Positions 31,766 through 41,439 of a stretch of 47,759 nucleotides of DNA are shown here, piece by piece; position 1 is the stretch's first letter, and each line of letters starts with the position of its first letter. Location of the stretch: assembly GCA_049614485.1 (NCBI GenBank), contig JBMZDR010000017.1, positions 1 to 47,759 of the forward strand. Reading direction: 5' to 3'. Source of the stretch: GCA-2733415 sp049614485 (GTDB taxonomy: Bacteria; Bacteroidota; Bacteroidia; Flavobacteriales; Flavobacteriaceae). A model generated the notes under the pieces. It worked only from the letters and a program-made list of their open reading frames with translations. It was not told the DNA's origin and did not search any database. Both the position numbers and the translations under genes were made by a program.

Positions 31766-31940
31766 ATATTTACGTGCAAACATTTTAAATACAGTAATTT
31801 ATAGTTTCACAACATTACTGTTGTTTTAAAAACAACAAGTCATATCTTAGTAAATATGCTAAAATCAAGAGTTAATTAAGAAGGAGGATTCTTAAGGTTA
31901 AAAAGAAAATACTATTTTAGCATCAACTCCGTTAAATACT

Positions 31941-33551
31941 ATGATGATGAATTATTTTAGAATAACACTATTGTTGTTTACAGCTCTAACCTTTGCACAG
32001 GAAAAAGTATCTGATACGATTACTTTGCAAACTAAAGTTGTTGACACACTTACAACACAAACGGCACGTTTAGATACGCTAAATATCGATACAAATCATA
32101 ACCTTATAGTAGAGTCTGATTCAATTACTAAAGATTCTTTACCATTAATTTTAGAGAAATTAAAAGCAAGTATTAAAGGCCACTCAGAGTACCAGTACGC
32201 TAAATCTATTGACAGTTTATGGTTAAAAGAATTGTATAATAATGATTTATATGATTCAATAAATCATATCAGAAAAAATATAAAGGCCGATACAATCTAT
32301 TATCCGGAGTTACCAAAAGACACTCTAATTGCGCGTTTGAATAGATTAAATGATCGCACCCCTTTTCATATAGAATACAATCCGATTTTAGAAAGTGTTA
32401 TCAAACGATTTCTAAAAAACAGGAAAAATTCATTAGAGCGTTTAATGGGCTTAAGTGAATATTACTTTCCACATTTTGAAAAAGAATTAGATGCACATAA
32501 CATGCCATTAGAAATTAAATATTTGGCAATTGTTGAATCAGCTTTAAACCCTAGAGCAAAATCTAGAGTAGGCGCAACAGGTTTATGGCAGTTTATGTAT
32601 GCCACAGGTAAAGAACATGGCCTAGACGTTAGTTCTTATGTTGATGAGCGTAGTGATTTGGATAAGTCAACAAAAGCAGCATGTGAATACTTAACTCGAG
32701 TGTATAAAATTTTTGGTGATTGGGATTTGGCGTTAGCCTCATATAACTCAGGCCCTGGAAATGTGTCTAAAGCGATAAGGCGTTCAGGAGGGAATAAGAA
32801 TTATTGGAACATTCGTTCATTTTTACCAAGAGAAACCGCTGGATATGTGCCAATTTTCCAAGCTACAATGTATGTGTTTGAATATGCAAAAGAACATAAT
32901 TTAAGGCCAGAAATTCCGGAGCACCATTATTTTGAAGTGGATACAATTCATGTGAAAAAGAAATTAGCGCTAAAGCATGTTTCTGAATTGTTAGATATAG
33001 AGATGGAAGACCTTAAGTTTATGAACCCCTCATATAAAATGGATATAATTCCTGTAGTTGATGGAGAAGATTATTTATTACGCTTACCAAAAACACATGT
33101 TGGTAAATTCATTTCTCATGAGGATGCAATTTATGCATATGCCGATTTAGAGTTTAATAAACGTGAAAAACCATTGCCAGAATTAACAAAAACGTCGAAC
33201 AGAATTAGATACAGAGTCCGTTCTGGTGATTTCTTAGGGAAAATAGCTAAGCGATATGGTGTAAAAGTGAGTTCTATAAAACGTTGGAATGGTTTAAGAT
33301 CAAATAATTTGAAAATAGGGCAGCGTTTAATTATTTACCCTAGACATCCAAACAAAGTTGTTGCAAAAAAGTCAATCAAATCTGGTGTAAAGATGACAAC
33401 CAAAGGAACTTATAAAGTAAAGTCTGGTGATACGTTATATGGTATTGCTAAAAATTACGCTGGTGTTTCTGCAGCAAATATTGAAGCGCATAATAACTTA
33501 TCAGGATCTAGTTTAAAACCAGGTATGGTGTTAAAAATACCAAAAAGTTAA
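31941..33551 (+). CDS. LysM-containing lytic transglycosylase (MltD-like)
   Basis: The 536-residue secreted protein begins MMMNYFRITLLLFTALTFAQ (three adjacent ATG codons; the true start may be any of them). The SLT/MltD catalytic domain is at about residues 170-310. Catalytic Glu lies in IVESALNPRAKSRVGATGLWQFMYATG, followed by AACEYLTRVYKIFGDWDLALASYNSGPGNV. Two C-terminal LysM repeats (RYRVRSGDFLGKIAKRYGVKVSSIKRWNG and TYKVKSGDTLYGIAKNYAGVSAANIEAHN) bind peptidoglycan. The enzyme cleaves the MurNAc-GlcNAc bond in the periplasm. A DUF4837 lipoprotein gene follows. Confidence 0.93.
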   Translation: MMMNYFRITLLLFTALTFAQEKVSDTITLQTKVVDTLTTQTARLDTLNIDTNHNLIVESDSITKDSLPLILEKLKASIKGHSEYQYAKSIDSLWLKELYNNDLYDSINHIRKNIKADTIYYPELPKDTLIARLNRLNDRTPFHIEYNPILESVIKRFLKNRKNSLERLMGLSEYYFPHFEKELDAHNMPLEIKYLAIVESALNPRAKSRVGATGLWQFMYATGKEHGLDVSSYVDERSDLDKSTKAACEYLTRVYKIFGDWDLALASYNSGPGNVSKAIRRSGGNKNYWNIRSFLPRETAGYVPIFQATMYVFEYAKEHNLRPEIPEHHYFEVDTIHVKKKLALKHVSELLDIEMEDLKFMNPSYKMDIIPVVDGEDYLLRLPKTHVGKFISHEDAIYAYADLEFNKREKPLPELTKTSNRIRYRVRSGDFLGKIAKRYGVKVSSIKRWNGLRSNNLKIGQRLIIYPRHPNKVVAKKSIKSGVKMTTKGTYKVKSGDTLYGIAKNYAGVSAANIEAHNNLSGSSLKPGMVLKIPKS

Positions 33552-33605
33552 CTTAGGCACTACATTTGATAGTCTTTTCATACCAAACCATATTAAAAAA
33601 TTAAC

Positions 33606-34586
33606 ATGTTTAAATATAACTTAGTAGCAGTAGTTTTTTTAGTAATCCTTTTTTCTTGTAAAGAAAAATCAAACAAAGAAGAGCGCTACTTGCCATCTTC
33701 TGGAGGAACGTTAAACACGTTGACAATAGTATCTGATGATGCGATATGGAATGGAGAAATTGGGGATGTTGTTAGAGATATTTTTGCAGCACCGGTTATT
33801 GGAATGCCTCAAGACGAACCATCATATACGTTAAAGCATATGAAAACGAGAGCCTTTCATGAGTTTGTGAAAAAAAGCAGAACATTTATTGAACTAAAGT
33901 ACGGTGCTCCAAAAGCTATAAAATTTGTGAATGATGTGTATGCTGCACCTCAATTAGGAATTATAGTAAGTGGGCAAACCAATGAAGAGCTTATAGCTGT
34001 TTTAAAAGAAAATGCTGCTAAAATGTCTGAAAAAATAAAAGCAGTTGAAATTGATTATAAAATGTCTGAAATAGCTAAAAACGTATTAAATACAGACGAA
34101 GTATCATCTGTGTTCGGTATAGATATATCTGTGTTATTTAGTTATAGAATTGCTAAAAAAACAAATGATTTTATGTGGCTTCGTAAAGACATTAAAACGG
34201 GCGATATGAATTTAATGATTTATGAATTGCCTTACGGCACTGTAAAAAGAGACAGTACTGCAATTGCTAAAATTGTACAAATTAGAGATTCAATTGGTAA
34301 GGTTCACATTCCAGGACCGGTAAAAGACTCATACATGATTACAGAAAAATCTTTTGCACCATATTTAGGCGCAACATTAATTAAAAATAATCAAGCGCTT
34401 GAAACTCGTGGTATTTGGGATGTGAAAAATGATTATATGGCAGGCCCATTTATCAACTATATTATTGATGATAAAAAGAATAACAGACAATTGGTTTTAG
34501 AAGGATTTACTTATGCACCGCAAATTGCCAAACGTGATTATATGTTTGAGCTGGAGGCCATAATTAAGTCAATAACAATTGATTAA
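33606..34586 (+). CDS. DUF4837 lipoprotein
   Basis: The 326-residue protein has a lipoprotein signal (MFKYNLVAVVFLVILFSC). The mature protein begins KEKSNKEERYLPSSGGTLNTLTIVSDDAIWNGEIGDVVRDIFAAPVIGMPQDEPSY. That is the DUF4837 signature of Bacteroidota, with the following FIELKYGAPKAIKFVNDVYAAPQLGIIVSG. The C-terminal half (KSFAPYLGATLIKNNQALETRGIWDVKNDYMAGPFINYIID) is also of that type. Envelope function unknown. It lies 55 bases after the lytic transglycosylase, so a shared envelope role is plausible. Confidence 0.9.
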   Translation: MFKYNLVAVVFLVILFSCKEKSNKEERYLPSSGGTLNTLTIVSDDAIWNGEIGDVVRDIFAAPVIGMPQDEPSYTLKHMKTRAFHEFVKKSRTFIELKYGAPKAIKFVNDVYAAPQLGIIVSGQTNEELIAVLKENAAKMSEKIKAVEIDYKMSEIAKNVLNTDEVSSVFGIDISVLFSYRIAKKTNDFMWLRKDIKTGDMNLMIYELPYGTVKRDSTAIAKIVQIRDSIGKVHIPGPVKDSYMITEKSFAPYLGATLIKNNQALETRGIWDVKNDYMAGPFINYIIDDKKNNRQLVLEGFTYAPQIAKRDYMFELEAIIKSITID

Positions 34587-34589
34587 TTT

Positions 34590-34952
34590 TTAATGAGTTA
34601 ACTCTGTGTTGTCATGATGTTTTAATAGATGAGTTAAATTCATCATCATGTTTTTTTCTAATACATCATATTCACCATCACACATAAATAACAACTCAAT
34701 TTCATATAATAATATATCAATTTCATTGTTATTAAACTTGTGCTCTTGTGTATAAGCAAGTATTTTTTGTAAGCTTTGATAATCGTTATCTTTTGATAAT
34801 TCTCTTAAAATGTTTTCATAAATGTCATTATTAATTTTAGAGAGAATCAATTCTTTTTCTTCATCATCAAAAAAATAATCTGCATGTGCAGAATATAAAA
34901 GAGTGTAAGCTAAAAATTCATCATTAGTCCAATGTGTCACAATCTGTTGCAT
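34590..34952 (-). CDS. TerB-like helical protein, unknown
   Basis: The 120-residue acidic protein is all helical. Segments LAYTLLYSAHADYFFDDEEKELILSKI and LLYEIELLFMCDGEYDVLEKNMMMNL have the Asp/Glu-rich loops of TerB-like proteins. No signal peptide. The resemblance to TerB is structural intuition and not a certain family call. It is convergent to the DUF4837 gene with a 3-base gap. Confidence 0.6.
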   Translation of the reverse strand: MQQIVTHWTNDEFLAYTLLYSAHADYFFDDEEKELILSKINNDIYENILRELSKDNDYQSLQKILAYTQEHKFNNNEIDILLYEIELLFMCDGEYDVLEKNMMMNLTHLLKHHDNTELTH

Positions 34953-35086
34953 AAAAGTATGGTCTTAAAATATTAAAGAATAACTTAATAAGCAGAATCG
35001 GAGTAACATGCAAGTTACTGATTTATAGTGTAATACACAATTGTTTTCTATGGAAATTTTTGAGACGAATTCTTGTTTTAATATGC

Positions 35087-35677
35087 TTAGCTATGTTTTC
35101 CTTTTTCCCACCCGTGTTTTCCTAAGTATTGATTTCCAGATTCAACAGCGTCTGTTTCTATAGACGTTCCCATAGTGTCATTCCAGCGGTTCAAGTAACC
35201 AAATAAAGAAATAACTCCTAACATTTCAACAATTTCACCTTCATCCCAATACTTGTGTAATTCGTTTTGAATGTCTTCTGTAACGGCATTTGGAACAACA
35301 GATGCTGCTAAAGAAAAATCTAAAGCTGCACGCTCAGCATCAGAAAAAGCCGAATGAGTTTTATAGTCCCAAATATTATCTAATTGCTCCTGTTCAGCTC
35401 CGTAACGTTCGGCAGCTCTAATAGCATGTGCTTGACAATATCTGCACCCAGTAGCATTGCTTGACACCCAAGCAATCATTCGTTTTAAAGCAGAAGTTAC
35501 ACGGCCCTCATTTGCCATAACAGCTTTATTTAAGTTGATAAAAGCCTTAGATATTGCTGGCCGACGTTGCATGGTTAATACTGAATTTGGACAAAAACCC
35601 AAGGTCTCATTAAAGAAACTAGCTAGTTCTTGAGTTTCTAAATCGTGGTCTGCAGATAGTGGACTTACTAATGGCAT
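35087..35677 (-). CDS. Carboxymuconolactone decarboxylase family (AhpD-like) protein
   Basis: This is 196 residues from ATG 35677 (MPLVSPLSADHDLETQEL). A start 18 codons upstream at 35731 is in frame but looks non-coding. The AhpD-type redox motif CRYCQAHAIRAAERYG lies near residue 96, in the CMD helical core (ALKRMIAWVSSNATG). The segment FSDAERAALDFSLAASVVPNAVTEDIQNELHKYWDEGEIVEMLGVISLFGYLNRWNDTM is the usual peroxidase-related family tail. It likely acts in peroxide or thiol chemistry. It is divergent from osmC. Confidence 0.88.
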   Translation of the reverse strand: MPLVSPLSADHDLETQELASFFNETLGFCPNSVLTMQRRPAISKAFINLNKAVMANEGRVTSALKRMIAWVSSNATGCRYCQAHAIRAAERYGAEQEQLDNIWDYKTHSAFSDAERAALDFSLAASVVPNAVTEDIQNELHKYWDEGEIVEMLGVISLFGYLNRWNDTMGTSIETDAVESGNQYLGKHGWEKGKHS

Positions 35678-35804
35678 TGTTGTATTTTTAATAGTTAAAA
35701 TGTTGCCTAAATATACTATTTCCGTAAGCATTTACAACTATATGTTCAGTATAAATTGGACATATTATGTACATTTACATTTATAGATTTTTAAAGACAT
35801 TAAT

Positions 35805-36227
35805 ATGGATAAGAATACGGTAAAAACCTACTGGAAAGGTGATATGACTTTTGATGCTACTAATCCTGGAGGTAATCTTATTATGGATACGTCAAAAGAG
35901 ATTGGAGGAAATGATGCAGGATATAGACCAAAAGCTATGATGTTAGCGTCATTAGCAGGATGCTCAGGTATAGATATAGCAATGTTTCTTAAAAAAATGC
36001 GGGTTGAGGTTGATACTTTTGATATTGTTATAGAAGCAGAGTTGACGGATGAAATGCCGCGTTATTACCATAAAGTAGCTTGTGAATATAATTTTTACGG
36101 GACAGATTTAAACGAAAAAAAAATTAAAAAAATAGTTGATTTGTCAGTAGATAAATATTGCGGCGTTATGGAAATGTTCCGTCAATTTGCTGAGGTGTCT
36201 GTAACTATTAAGTACCATAAGTCTTAA
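35805..36227 (+). CDS. OsmC family peroxiredoxin-like protein
   Basis: The 140-residue protein reads NPGGNLIMDTSKEIGGNDAGYRPKAMMLASLAGCSGIDIAMFLKKMRVEVDTFDI. That is the OsmC core with one catalytic cysteine at AGCSG (about residue 52). A second is at SVDKYCGVMEMF (about residue 118). These two cysteines reduce organic hydroperoxides in OsmC/Ohr proteins. It has a normal length and no signal peptide. It starts 127 bases from the divergent AhpD-like gene, forming a possible oxidative-stress pair. A methyltransferase gene follows 3 bases after its stop. Confidence 0.92.
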   Translation: MDKNTVKTYWKGDMTFDATNPGGNLIMDTSKEIGGNDAGYRPKAMMLASLAGCSGIDIAMFLKKMRVEVDTFDIVIEAELTDEMPRYYHKVACEYNFYGTDLNEKKIKKIVDLSVDKYCGVMEMFRQFAEVSVTIKYHKS

Positions 36228-36230
36228 GTT

Positions 36231-37031
36231 ATGAGTTCAGAGAATTACATCGCTATAAATAAAGAATCATGGGATAAAAGAACAGAACATCATGTGGGTT
36301 CTGATTTTTACGATATGGAGGGGTTCAAAGCAGGGAAAACATCTTTAAATAGTATTGAGTTGGATTTGTTAGGAGACGTTAAAGGCAAGCGTATTTTACA
36401 TTTGCAATGTCATTTTGGTCAAGATAGCTTGTCCTTAGCCAGAATGGGTGCTAAGGTTACTGGAATTGATTTGTCAGATAAAGCCATAACTACCGCGAAA
36501 GCATTAAATGATGAATTAAACTTAGACGCGGAGTTTCTAGTGTCTGATGTGTACGATTTACCAAATAATTTACAAGGAGAATTTGATATTGTTTACACCT
36601 CTTATGGCGTGATTGGTTGGCTACCCGATATGACAAAATGGGGGCAAATTATTTCTCAATTTCTGAAACCTAATGGTAAATTTGTATTTGTAGAATTTCA
36701 CCCAAATGTGTGGATGTATGATGACGATTTCAAATCAGTAAAATACAATTATTTTAAAGCAGACCCGATAATTGAAGAAGAGCAAGGTACCTATGCCGAT
36801 AAAGAAGCTCAAGTAGAGTTTAAGTATGTGTGTTGGAATCATGGCTTGAGTGAAGTGATGAGCGGATTATTATCAAATAGTTTAGAAATTAAGGCTTTTA
36901 AAGAATACAACTACTCGCCGTATGATTGCTTTTCGCACACTAAAAAAATTGCAGAACGTAAATATCAAATAGAAGCTTTTGCAGATAAAATGCCCTTATG
37001 TTACTCTATTGTTGCTCATAAAAAGAATTAA
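36231..37031 (+). CDS. Class I SAM-dependent methyltransferase
   Basis: The 266-residue protein has motif I at KGKRILHLQCHFGQDSLSLARMGAKVTGIDLSDKAITTAKALNDELNLDAEF. LQCHFGQD stands where the usual DxGxGxG loop occurs, a variant typical of this subfamily. The following IVYTSYGVIGWLPDMTKWGQIISQFLKPNGKFVFVEFHP is a motif IV region. It starts 3 bases after osmC, so the two are co-transcribed. The substrate is not predictable. Confidence 0.87.
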   Translation: MSSENYIAINKESWDKRTEHHVGSDFYDMEGFKAGKTSLNSIELDLLGDVKGKRILHLQCHFGQDSLSLARMGAKVTGIDLSDKAITTAKALNDELNLDAEFLVSDVYDLPNNLQGEFDIVYTSYGVIGWLPDMTKWGQIISQFLKPNGKFVFVEFHPNVWMYDDDFKSVKYNYFKADPIIEEEQGTYADKEAQVEFKYVCWNHGLSEVMSGLLSNSLEIKAFKEYNYSPYDCFSHTKKIAERKYQIEAFADKMPLCYSIVAHKKN

Positions 37032-37039
37032 GTATCACT

Positions 37040-38728
37040 ATGCGCTGGACGATAAAACCAATACCAGAATCAGATAAAATAAAGCATTTACAAGATGTTT
37101 TAGGAGTGAATAACATTATTGCAACATTGTTGGTGCAACGTGGTATTGAAACTTTTGAACAAGCCAAAGCATTTTTCAGGCCATCATTAAAACAGTTACA
37201 TGATCCGTTTTTAATGACAGACATGACAGAAGCTGTAGCGCGAATTGAACAGGCAATTTCTAAGGGTGAAAACATTATGGTTTTTGGCGATTATGATGTA
37301 GATGGAACTACGGCAGTATCTTTGGTAGCATCCTATTTAAAAACCTATTATGAAAACATTGCCACTTATATACCTGACCGTTATGCCGAAGGTTATGGTG
37401 TGTCTTATATGGGAATTGATTACGCATCTGATAATGATATCAGTTTAATAATTGCGTTAGATTGTGGTATAAAAGCGATTGATAAAGTAGCTTACGCTAA
37501 AGAAAAAGGAATCGATTTTATCATTTGTGATCATCACAGACCAGGGAAAAAATTACCAAACGCTGTGGCAGTTTTAGATCCTAAACGGGATGATTGTAAG
37601 TATCCTTATGATGAACTAAGCGGATGTGGTGTGGGGTTCAAATTAATTCAAGCATTAGGGGCAAATAGAAATCAAACAATTGAGGATTTTATACCGTATT
37701 TAGATTTGGTAGCTACGAGTATTGCAGCAGATATTGTTCCTATAACTGGAGAAAATAGAATCCTAGCCTATTATGGTTTACAGGTTATCAATACCAATCC
37801 AAGGCCAGGAATTAAAGCCTTTACTAAAAATGCAAAAAAGAAAGAACTATCTATTACAGATGTAGTGTTTCAAATAGCGCCTAAAATTAATGCTGCTGGA
37901 CGAATTAAACATGGAAATCACGCAGTAAGTTTATTGTCTGAATTAGATTATACAACAGCAGTTCAGTTTGCATCTGAAATTGACACTTATAACACAGAAC
38001 GTAAAGAATTAGACAAACAAATTACCAAAGAAGCCTTACATCAAATAAAAGTAAATAAGGAAGAAGAGCGGTTTACGTCTGTTGTTTATGATGAGAATTG
38101 GCATAAGGGTGTTATTGGTATTGTAGCCTCTAGATTAATAGAAGAACATTACCGCCCAACATTAGTCTTCACAAAAAGTGGCGATAAGTTAGCTGCCTCT
38201 GCACGTTCAGTAAAAGGGTTTGATGTGTATAATGCTTTAGAGCAATGTTCTGAATTTATTGAACAATTTGGCGGTCATAAATATGCGGCAGGATTAACAT
38301 TACTTCCTGAACATTATGATAATTTTAAAGCAAAGTTTGAAGCCGTTGTAAAAACATCTATTGACACGCGTTTATTAACCCCTGAAATTTCGGTAGATTT
38401 AAAAATATCTTTAACCGATATCGATACAAAATTAATGCGTTTATTAAAGCAAATTGGTCCGTTTGGCCCCCAGAACATGCACCCTATATTTATGAGTGAG
38501 AACCTACAAGATACAGGTTATGGTAAATGTGTTGGTGAAGACGATAAGCATTTGCGTTTTACGGCCAAGCAAGCTGAATCAAATTCTATAGTGGGTATTG
38601 GTTTTGGCTTGGGTAAAAAGTTAAGTTCAATTACTAATAAAAAATTATTTAGTACAGTTTATGTCATAGATGAAAATGAGTGGCAAGGAAATGTTAGTTT
38701 ACAGTTGATGGTAAGGGATGTTAAGTAA
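37040..38728 (+). CDS. recJ: Single-stranded-DNA-specific exonuclease RecJ
   Basis: The 562-residue 5'-3' ssDNA exonuclease of recombination and mismatch repair has DHH-family motifs. These are NIMVFGDYDVDGTTAVSLVASYL, IIALDCGIKAIDKVAYAKEKGIDFIICDHHRPGKKLPNAVAVLDPKRDDC and GYGVSYMGID. The DHHA1 part shows FGGHKYAAGLTL, and the C-terminal OB-like domain (HPIFMSENLQDTGYGKCVGEDDKHLRF) follows. The length and order match RecJ. It lies 8 bases after the methyltransferase. Confidence 0.97.
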   Translation: MRWTIKPIPESDKIKHLQDVLGVNNIIATLLVQRGIETFEQAKAFFRPSLKQLHDPFLMTDMTEAVARIEQAISKGENIMVFGDYDVDGTTAVSLVASYLKTYYENIATYIPDRYAEGYGVSYMGIDYASDNDISLIIALDCGIKAIDKVAYAKEKGIDFIICDHHRPGKKLPNAVAVLDPKRDDCKYPYDELSGCGVGFKLIQALGANRNQTIEDFIPYLDLVATSIAADIVPITGENRILAYYGLQVINTNPRPGIKAFTKNAKKKELSITDVVFQIAPKINAAGRIKHGNHAVSLLSELDYTTAVQFASEIDTYNTERKELDKQITKEALHQIKVNKEEERFTSVVYDENWHKGVIGIVASRLIEEHYRPTLVFTKSGDKLAASARSVKGFDVYNALEQCSEFIEQFGGHKYAAGLTLLPEHYDNFKAKFEAVVKTSIDTRLLTPEISVDLKISLTDIDTKLMRLLKQIGPFGPQNMHPIFMSENLQDTGYGKCVGEDDKHLRFTAKQAESNSIVGIGFGLGKKLSSITNKKLFSTVYVIDENEWQGNVSLQLMVRDVK

Positions 38729-38732
38729 AAAA

Positions 38733-39503
38733 CTATTTGAAGTCCTTAAGCTGTAAAATACCTCCATCAAACTCTCCATAAGTATAGTAATTTATCCAGT
38801 CACCAAGATTAATGTATTGTGAGTTTTCTGCTATATCAACGGTCATAGGTAAATGACGGTGTCCAAACACAAAGTAATCGTAATGTTTTTGTGTTTGTTT
38901 GCGTTTACAATATTGCACTAACCATTCCTTATCTTCGCCTAAAAATTTCGCGTCTTCATCTCCAGAAATCAGTTTGTTTTTTACTGACATGTATTGTGCT
39001 AATTTCACACCCAAATCTGGATGCAACCAACGGAACAACCATTTTGAAAAGGGGTTTTTAAACACTTTCTTCATGCGTTTATAACCTTTGTCATCCGGTC
39101 CTAACCCATCACCATGACCAATTAAAAAAGTCTTGTTGTTGATGATAAATTCTTTTGGTTGGTGAAATACAGGAATGTTCAATTCTTTTTCAAAATAATC
39201 ATTCATCCATAAATCATGGTTCCCTACAAAGAAATATATTGGAATACCACTATCGCTTATCTCAGCTAATTTACCAAGCGCACGAACAAACCCTTTTGGT
39301 ACAACTGTTTTATACTCAAACCAAAAGTCAAATAAGTCACCTAATAAGAAAATGGCACCAGCATCTTGTTTTATCTCATCTAACCAAGCAACAAATTTTT
39401 GTTCTCTAGGTTTACTAGTTTCAAAATCTGGAGCACCTAAATGGTTGTCTGATGAAAAATAGACCTTCTTATCTTCTGGTATGTGTAATGTAAATTTAGA
39501 CAT
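38733..39503 (-). CDS. lpxH: UDP-2,3-diacylglucosamine diphosphatase
   Basis: This is 256 residues from ATG 39503 (MSKFTLHIPEDKKVYFSSDNHLGAPD). An ORF start eight codons upstream would be within queD. The metallophosphoesterase motifs are all visible: FSSDNHLG, FLLGDLFDFWFEY, FFVGNHDLWM, LIGHGDGLG and FGHRHLPM. The FSKWLFRWLHPDLGVKLAQ segment matches LpxH, the lipid A pathway enzyme that cleaves UDP-2,3-diacylglucosamine to lipid X and UMP at the inner membrane. The 5' end overlaps queD by 8 bases. Confidence 0.9.
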   Translation of the reverse strand: MSKFTLHIPEDKKVYFSSDNHLGAPDFETSKPREQKFVAWLDEIKQDAGAIFLLGDLFDFWFEYKTVVPKGFVRALGKLAEISDSGIPIYFFVGNHDLWMNDYFEKELNIPVFHQPKEFIINNKTFLIGHGDGLGPDDKGYKRMKKVFKNPFSKWLFRWLHPDLGVKLAQYMSVKNKLISGDEDAKFLGEDKEWLVQYCKRKQTQKHYDYFVFGHRHLPMTVDIAENSQYINLGDWINYYTYGEFDGGILQLKDFK

Positions 39504-39948
39504 TGTCGCTAGCGTACCATTCTGCAAAAGAGGTTTCTGTTTCAGATAACTTTAAAGAATGTAACTGAATGTTTTGAGGTAAACGGTCTTTAATTTTTTT
39601 AGCAAAATCAATCACCATGTTTTCACTAGTTGGTTGATAATCTACTAAGATTACACTATGCCCACGATCTTGTAATTCTTTTGCTAATTCAAGATGAGGT
39701 GTATTTTTATTAAATACAGTAGCATGATCAAAACTGTCAACAATTTCTTCTTTAACAACTTTTTTTAAATCTCCAAAGTCAATTACCATTCCGAGTTTTA
39801 CCTCACCAATTGTGGTTATTGGTTGTCCTATAACTGTTACCGAGAGCTTGTAGCTGTGTCCGTGGACATTTTTACATTTTCCATCATACCCATATAAAGC
39901 ATGTCCGGTTTCAAAAGTGAATAGTTTTGTAATGCGTATGTTACTCAT
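39496..39948 (-). CDS. queD: 6-carboxy-5,6,7,8-tetrahydropterin synthase (QueD family)
   Basis: The 150-residue PTPS-fold enzyme acts in queuosine precursor synthesis. Zn-binding histidines are in FETGHALYGYDGKCKNVHGHSYKLSVTV, with the catalytic Cys in the GKC segment. The downstream DFGDLKKVVKEEIVDSFDHATVFNKN and the SETETSFAEW region bearing the substrate-binding Glu complete the family pattern. The stop overlaps the lpxH start by 8 bases, and the pairing of these two unrelated pathways looks like simple co-transcription. Confidence 0.93.
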   Translation of the reverse strand: MSNIRITKLFTFETGHALYGYDGKCKNVHGHSYKLSVTVIGQPITTIGEVKLGMVIDFGDLKKVVKEEIVDSFDHATVFNKNTPHLELAKELQDRGHSVILVDYQPTSENMVIDFAKKIKDRLPQNIQLHSLKLSETETSFAEWYASDNV

Positions 39949-40156
39949 AAATGATGTTTGTGTGGCAAAGCTACGTAATTTTAAGTTGATGTATTTTTCT
40001 TTTTAATATTTAAGGGGTGGTTTTTAAAAGTACACATATAGCAACAAAACAATGTAAAAAATGCATTATAACGAGTAATTACACTAAATATCTGATAAGT
40101 TGTTAATAATTTAATCAAAGTGTTATATTTATGACAACAACAAAAACTCAGGCAAT

Positions 40157-40798
40157 ATGTGTAAGAAATACTTAAATATTCGTGTAAATATGCCGTTTTT
40201 ACTTTTATTCTTCTTTATTTTCTTGAATAATGGTTTGTTTTCTCAGGTAACAGGAATAAATACTACTACTCCTAGGAAAACTCTTGAAGTTAACGGTACT
40301 ACAAAAATATCAAATAATCTTATAATAGGTAGAATAGATGAATTAGATGATGCAGATGATTATACGTTTCTTATGCAAGAAGATTCAGATAAGATTCGGG
40401 AATTAGATGTCACCAATCCAGTAAGCTCGGCATTAGGTTATATGCAAGATTATAATATTGAACAAGTCTTAAGAGACTGGCTTCTGGAGTTTGACACGGG
40501 TATTGATGTTAATGGTTTTGTTATGATTGTAATTTCATCAAGTTTTAATTTAGAAGTAGGATTTATTTCGGGAGGCCCTTTAGGTTTTGCGTTACCTTCT
40601 GTGCAGGCATTTAAAAAAAATGGCACATGGCATTTAAAAGCAGATTACCCAGCAATAGATCCGGTAGGTGGTTTAAATGGCACATGGAGTATTAGCACGT
40701 TAATAGTGTCTAATGACTTGATTAAACAATTTCCAGTAGAAACTGTAAATATGGCTAATGCAACTACGAGTGTTGCTGTTACCCCTATATTGGATTAA
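40157..40798 (+). CDS. Secreted tandem paralogue 1 (GIGTTTP family)
   Basis: The 213-residue protein has a signal peptide (FLLLFFFIFLNNGLFSQ). Directly after cleavage comes VTGINTTTPRKTLEVNGTTKISNNLIIG. This is a variant of the VGIGTTTPTETLDV motif seen in the two following genes and in many secreted Bacteroidota proteins that carry phage-tail-spike-like N-terminal repeats. The C-terminal half is beta-rich with the block FKKNGTWHLKADYP and the end NMANATTSVAVTPILD. No catalytic residues. Together with the next two genes it forms a tandem triplication on one strand with 12- and 11-base gaps. Confidence 0.8.
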   Translation: MCKKYLNIRVNMPFLLLFFFIFLNNGLFSQVTGINTTTPRKTLEVNGTTKISNNLIIGRIDELDDADDYTFLMQEDSDKIRELDVTNPVSSALGYMQDYNIEQVLRDWLLEFDTGIDVNGFVMIVISSSFNLEVGFISGGPLGFALPSVQAFKKNGTWHLKADYPAIDPVGGLNGTWSISTLIVSNDLIKQFPVETVNMANATTSVAVTPILD

Positions 40799-40810
40799 AA
40801 AAAAGGACTT

Positions 40811-41428
40811 ATGAAAAAATATATTTTACTAATATTAACCAGTATTACTTGTAGCTTATTATGCGCTCAAGTAGGAATAGGAACAACAACTCCTACAGAA
40901 ATGTTAGATGTTTCTGGTAGTGTATTGTTAACTGATACCGTAGAGGTTAATGGTTTGTCTGTAGTATCTTCTACAGATGAAAATTTTAAACTTCTGACAC
41001 GAGTTAAAAATTCAACTCCAAGCGGTGAAATTAAAAAATTAGAAGTCAACAATTTAACTGTTACCCCTATACGTGTGCAAAATTATAGTTTCATTAATTT
41101 AAATAATGATGACATTACTGATGTAGATTTACAGTTAAGCACTAATGATTATATTGTGTCTATATCTAATTTTAAATATAATGGAGCTTCTTTAATCAAG
41201 GTGCCAGCACTAAGTTCAGGGTTATTTTCGTATAAACTTTTTAAAAGCGGAGGAACATGGCACTTGTCTATCGGTAATCAGTACTTAAACCCTGCTTTAG
41301 GAGGCGGCGTAACTTATGATGTAACGCTTAATATTTATCAAAAAAAATTCTTTAGAGAACTGCCTGTCATTACTACAGACTTAGGAGTTAATAATACAGG
41401 AGTGGCATCTTCAGTACCAACCCTATAA
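40811..41428 (+). CDS. Secreted tandem paralogue 2 (GIGTTTP family)
   Basis: The 205-residue protein has a signal peptide (MKKYILLILTSITCSLLCAQ) followed by VGIGTTTPTEMLDVSGSVLLTDTVEVNG. The middle segment VQNYSFINLNNDDITDVDLQLSTNDYIVSISNFKYNG and the block KSGGTWHLSIGNQYL are beta-rich and align with its neighbours. The C-terminus ends ITTDLGVNNTGVASSVPTL. Function is unknown; by resemblance it would be exported and could be surface or matrix material. Confidence 0.8.
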   Translation: MKKYILLILTSITCSLLCAQVGIGTTTPTEMLDVSGSVLLTDTVEVNGLSVVSSTDENFKLLTRVKNSTPSGEIKKLEVNNLTVTPIRVQNYSFINLNNDDITDVDLQLSTNDYIVSISNFKYNGASLIKVPALSSGLFSYKLFKSGGTWHLSIGNQYLNPALGGGVTYDVTLNIYQKKFFRELPVITTDLGVNNTGVASSVPTL

Positions 41429-41439
41429 ATTGAATATTT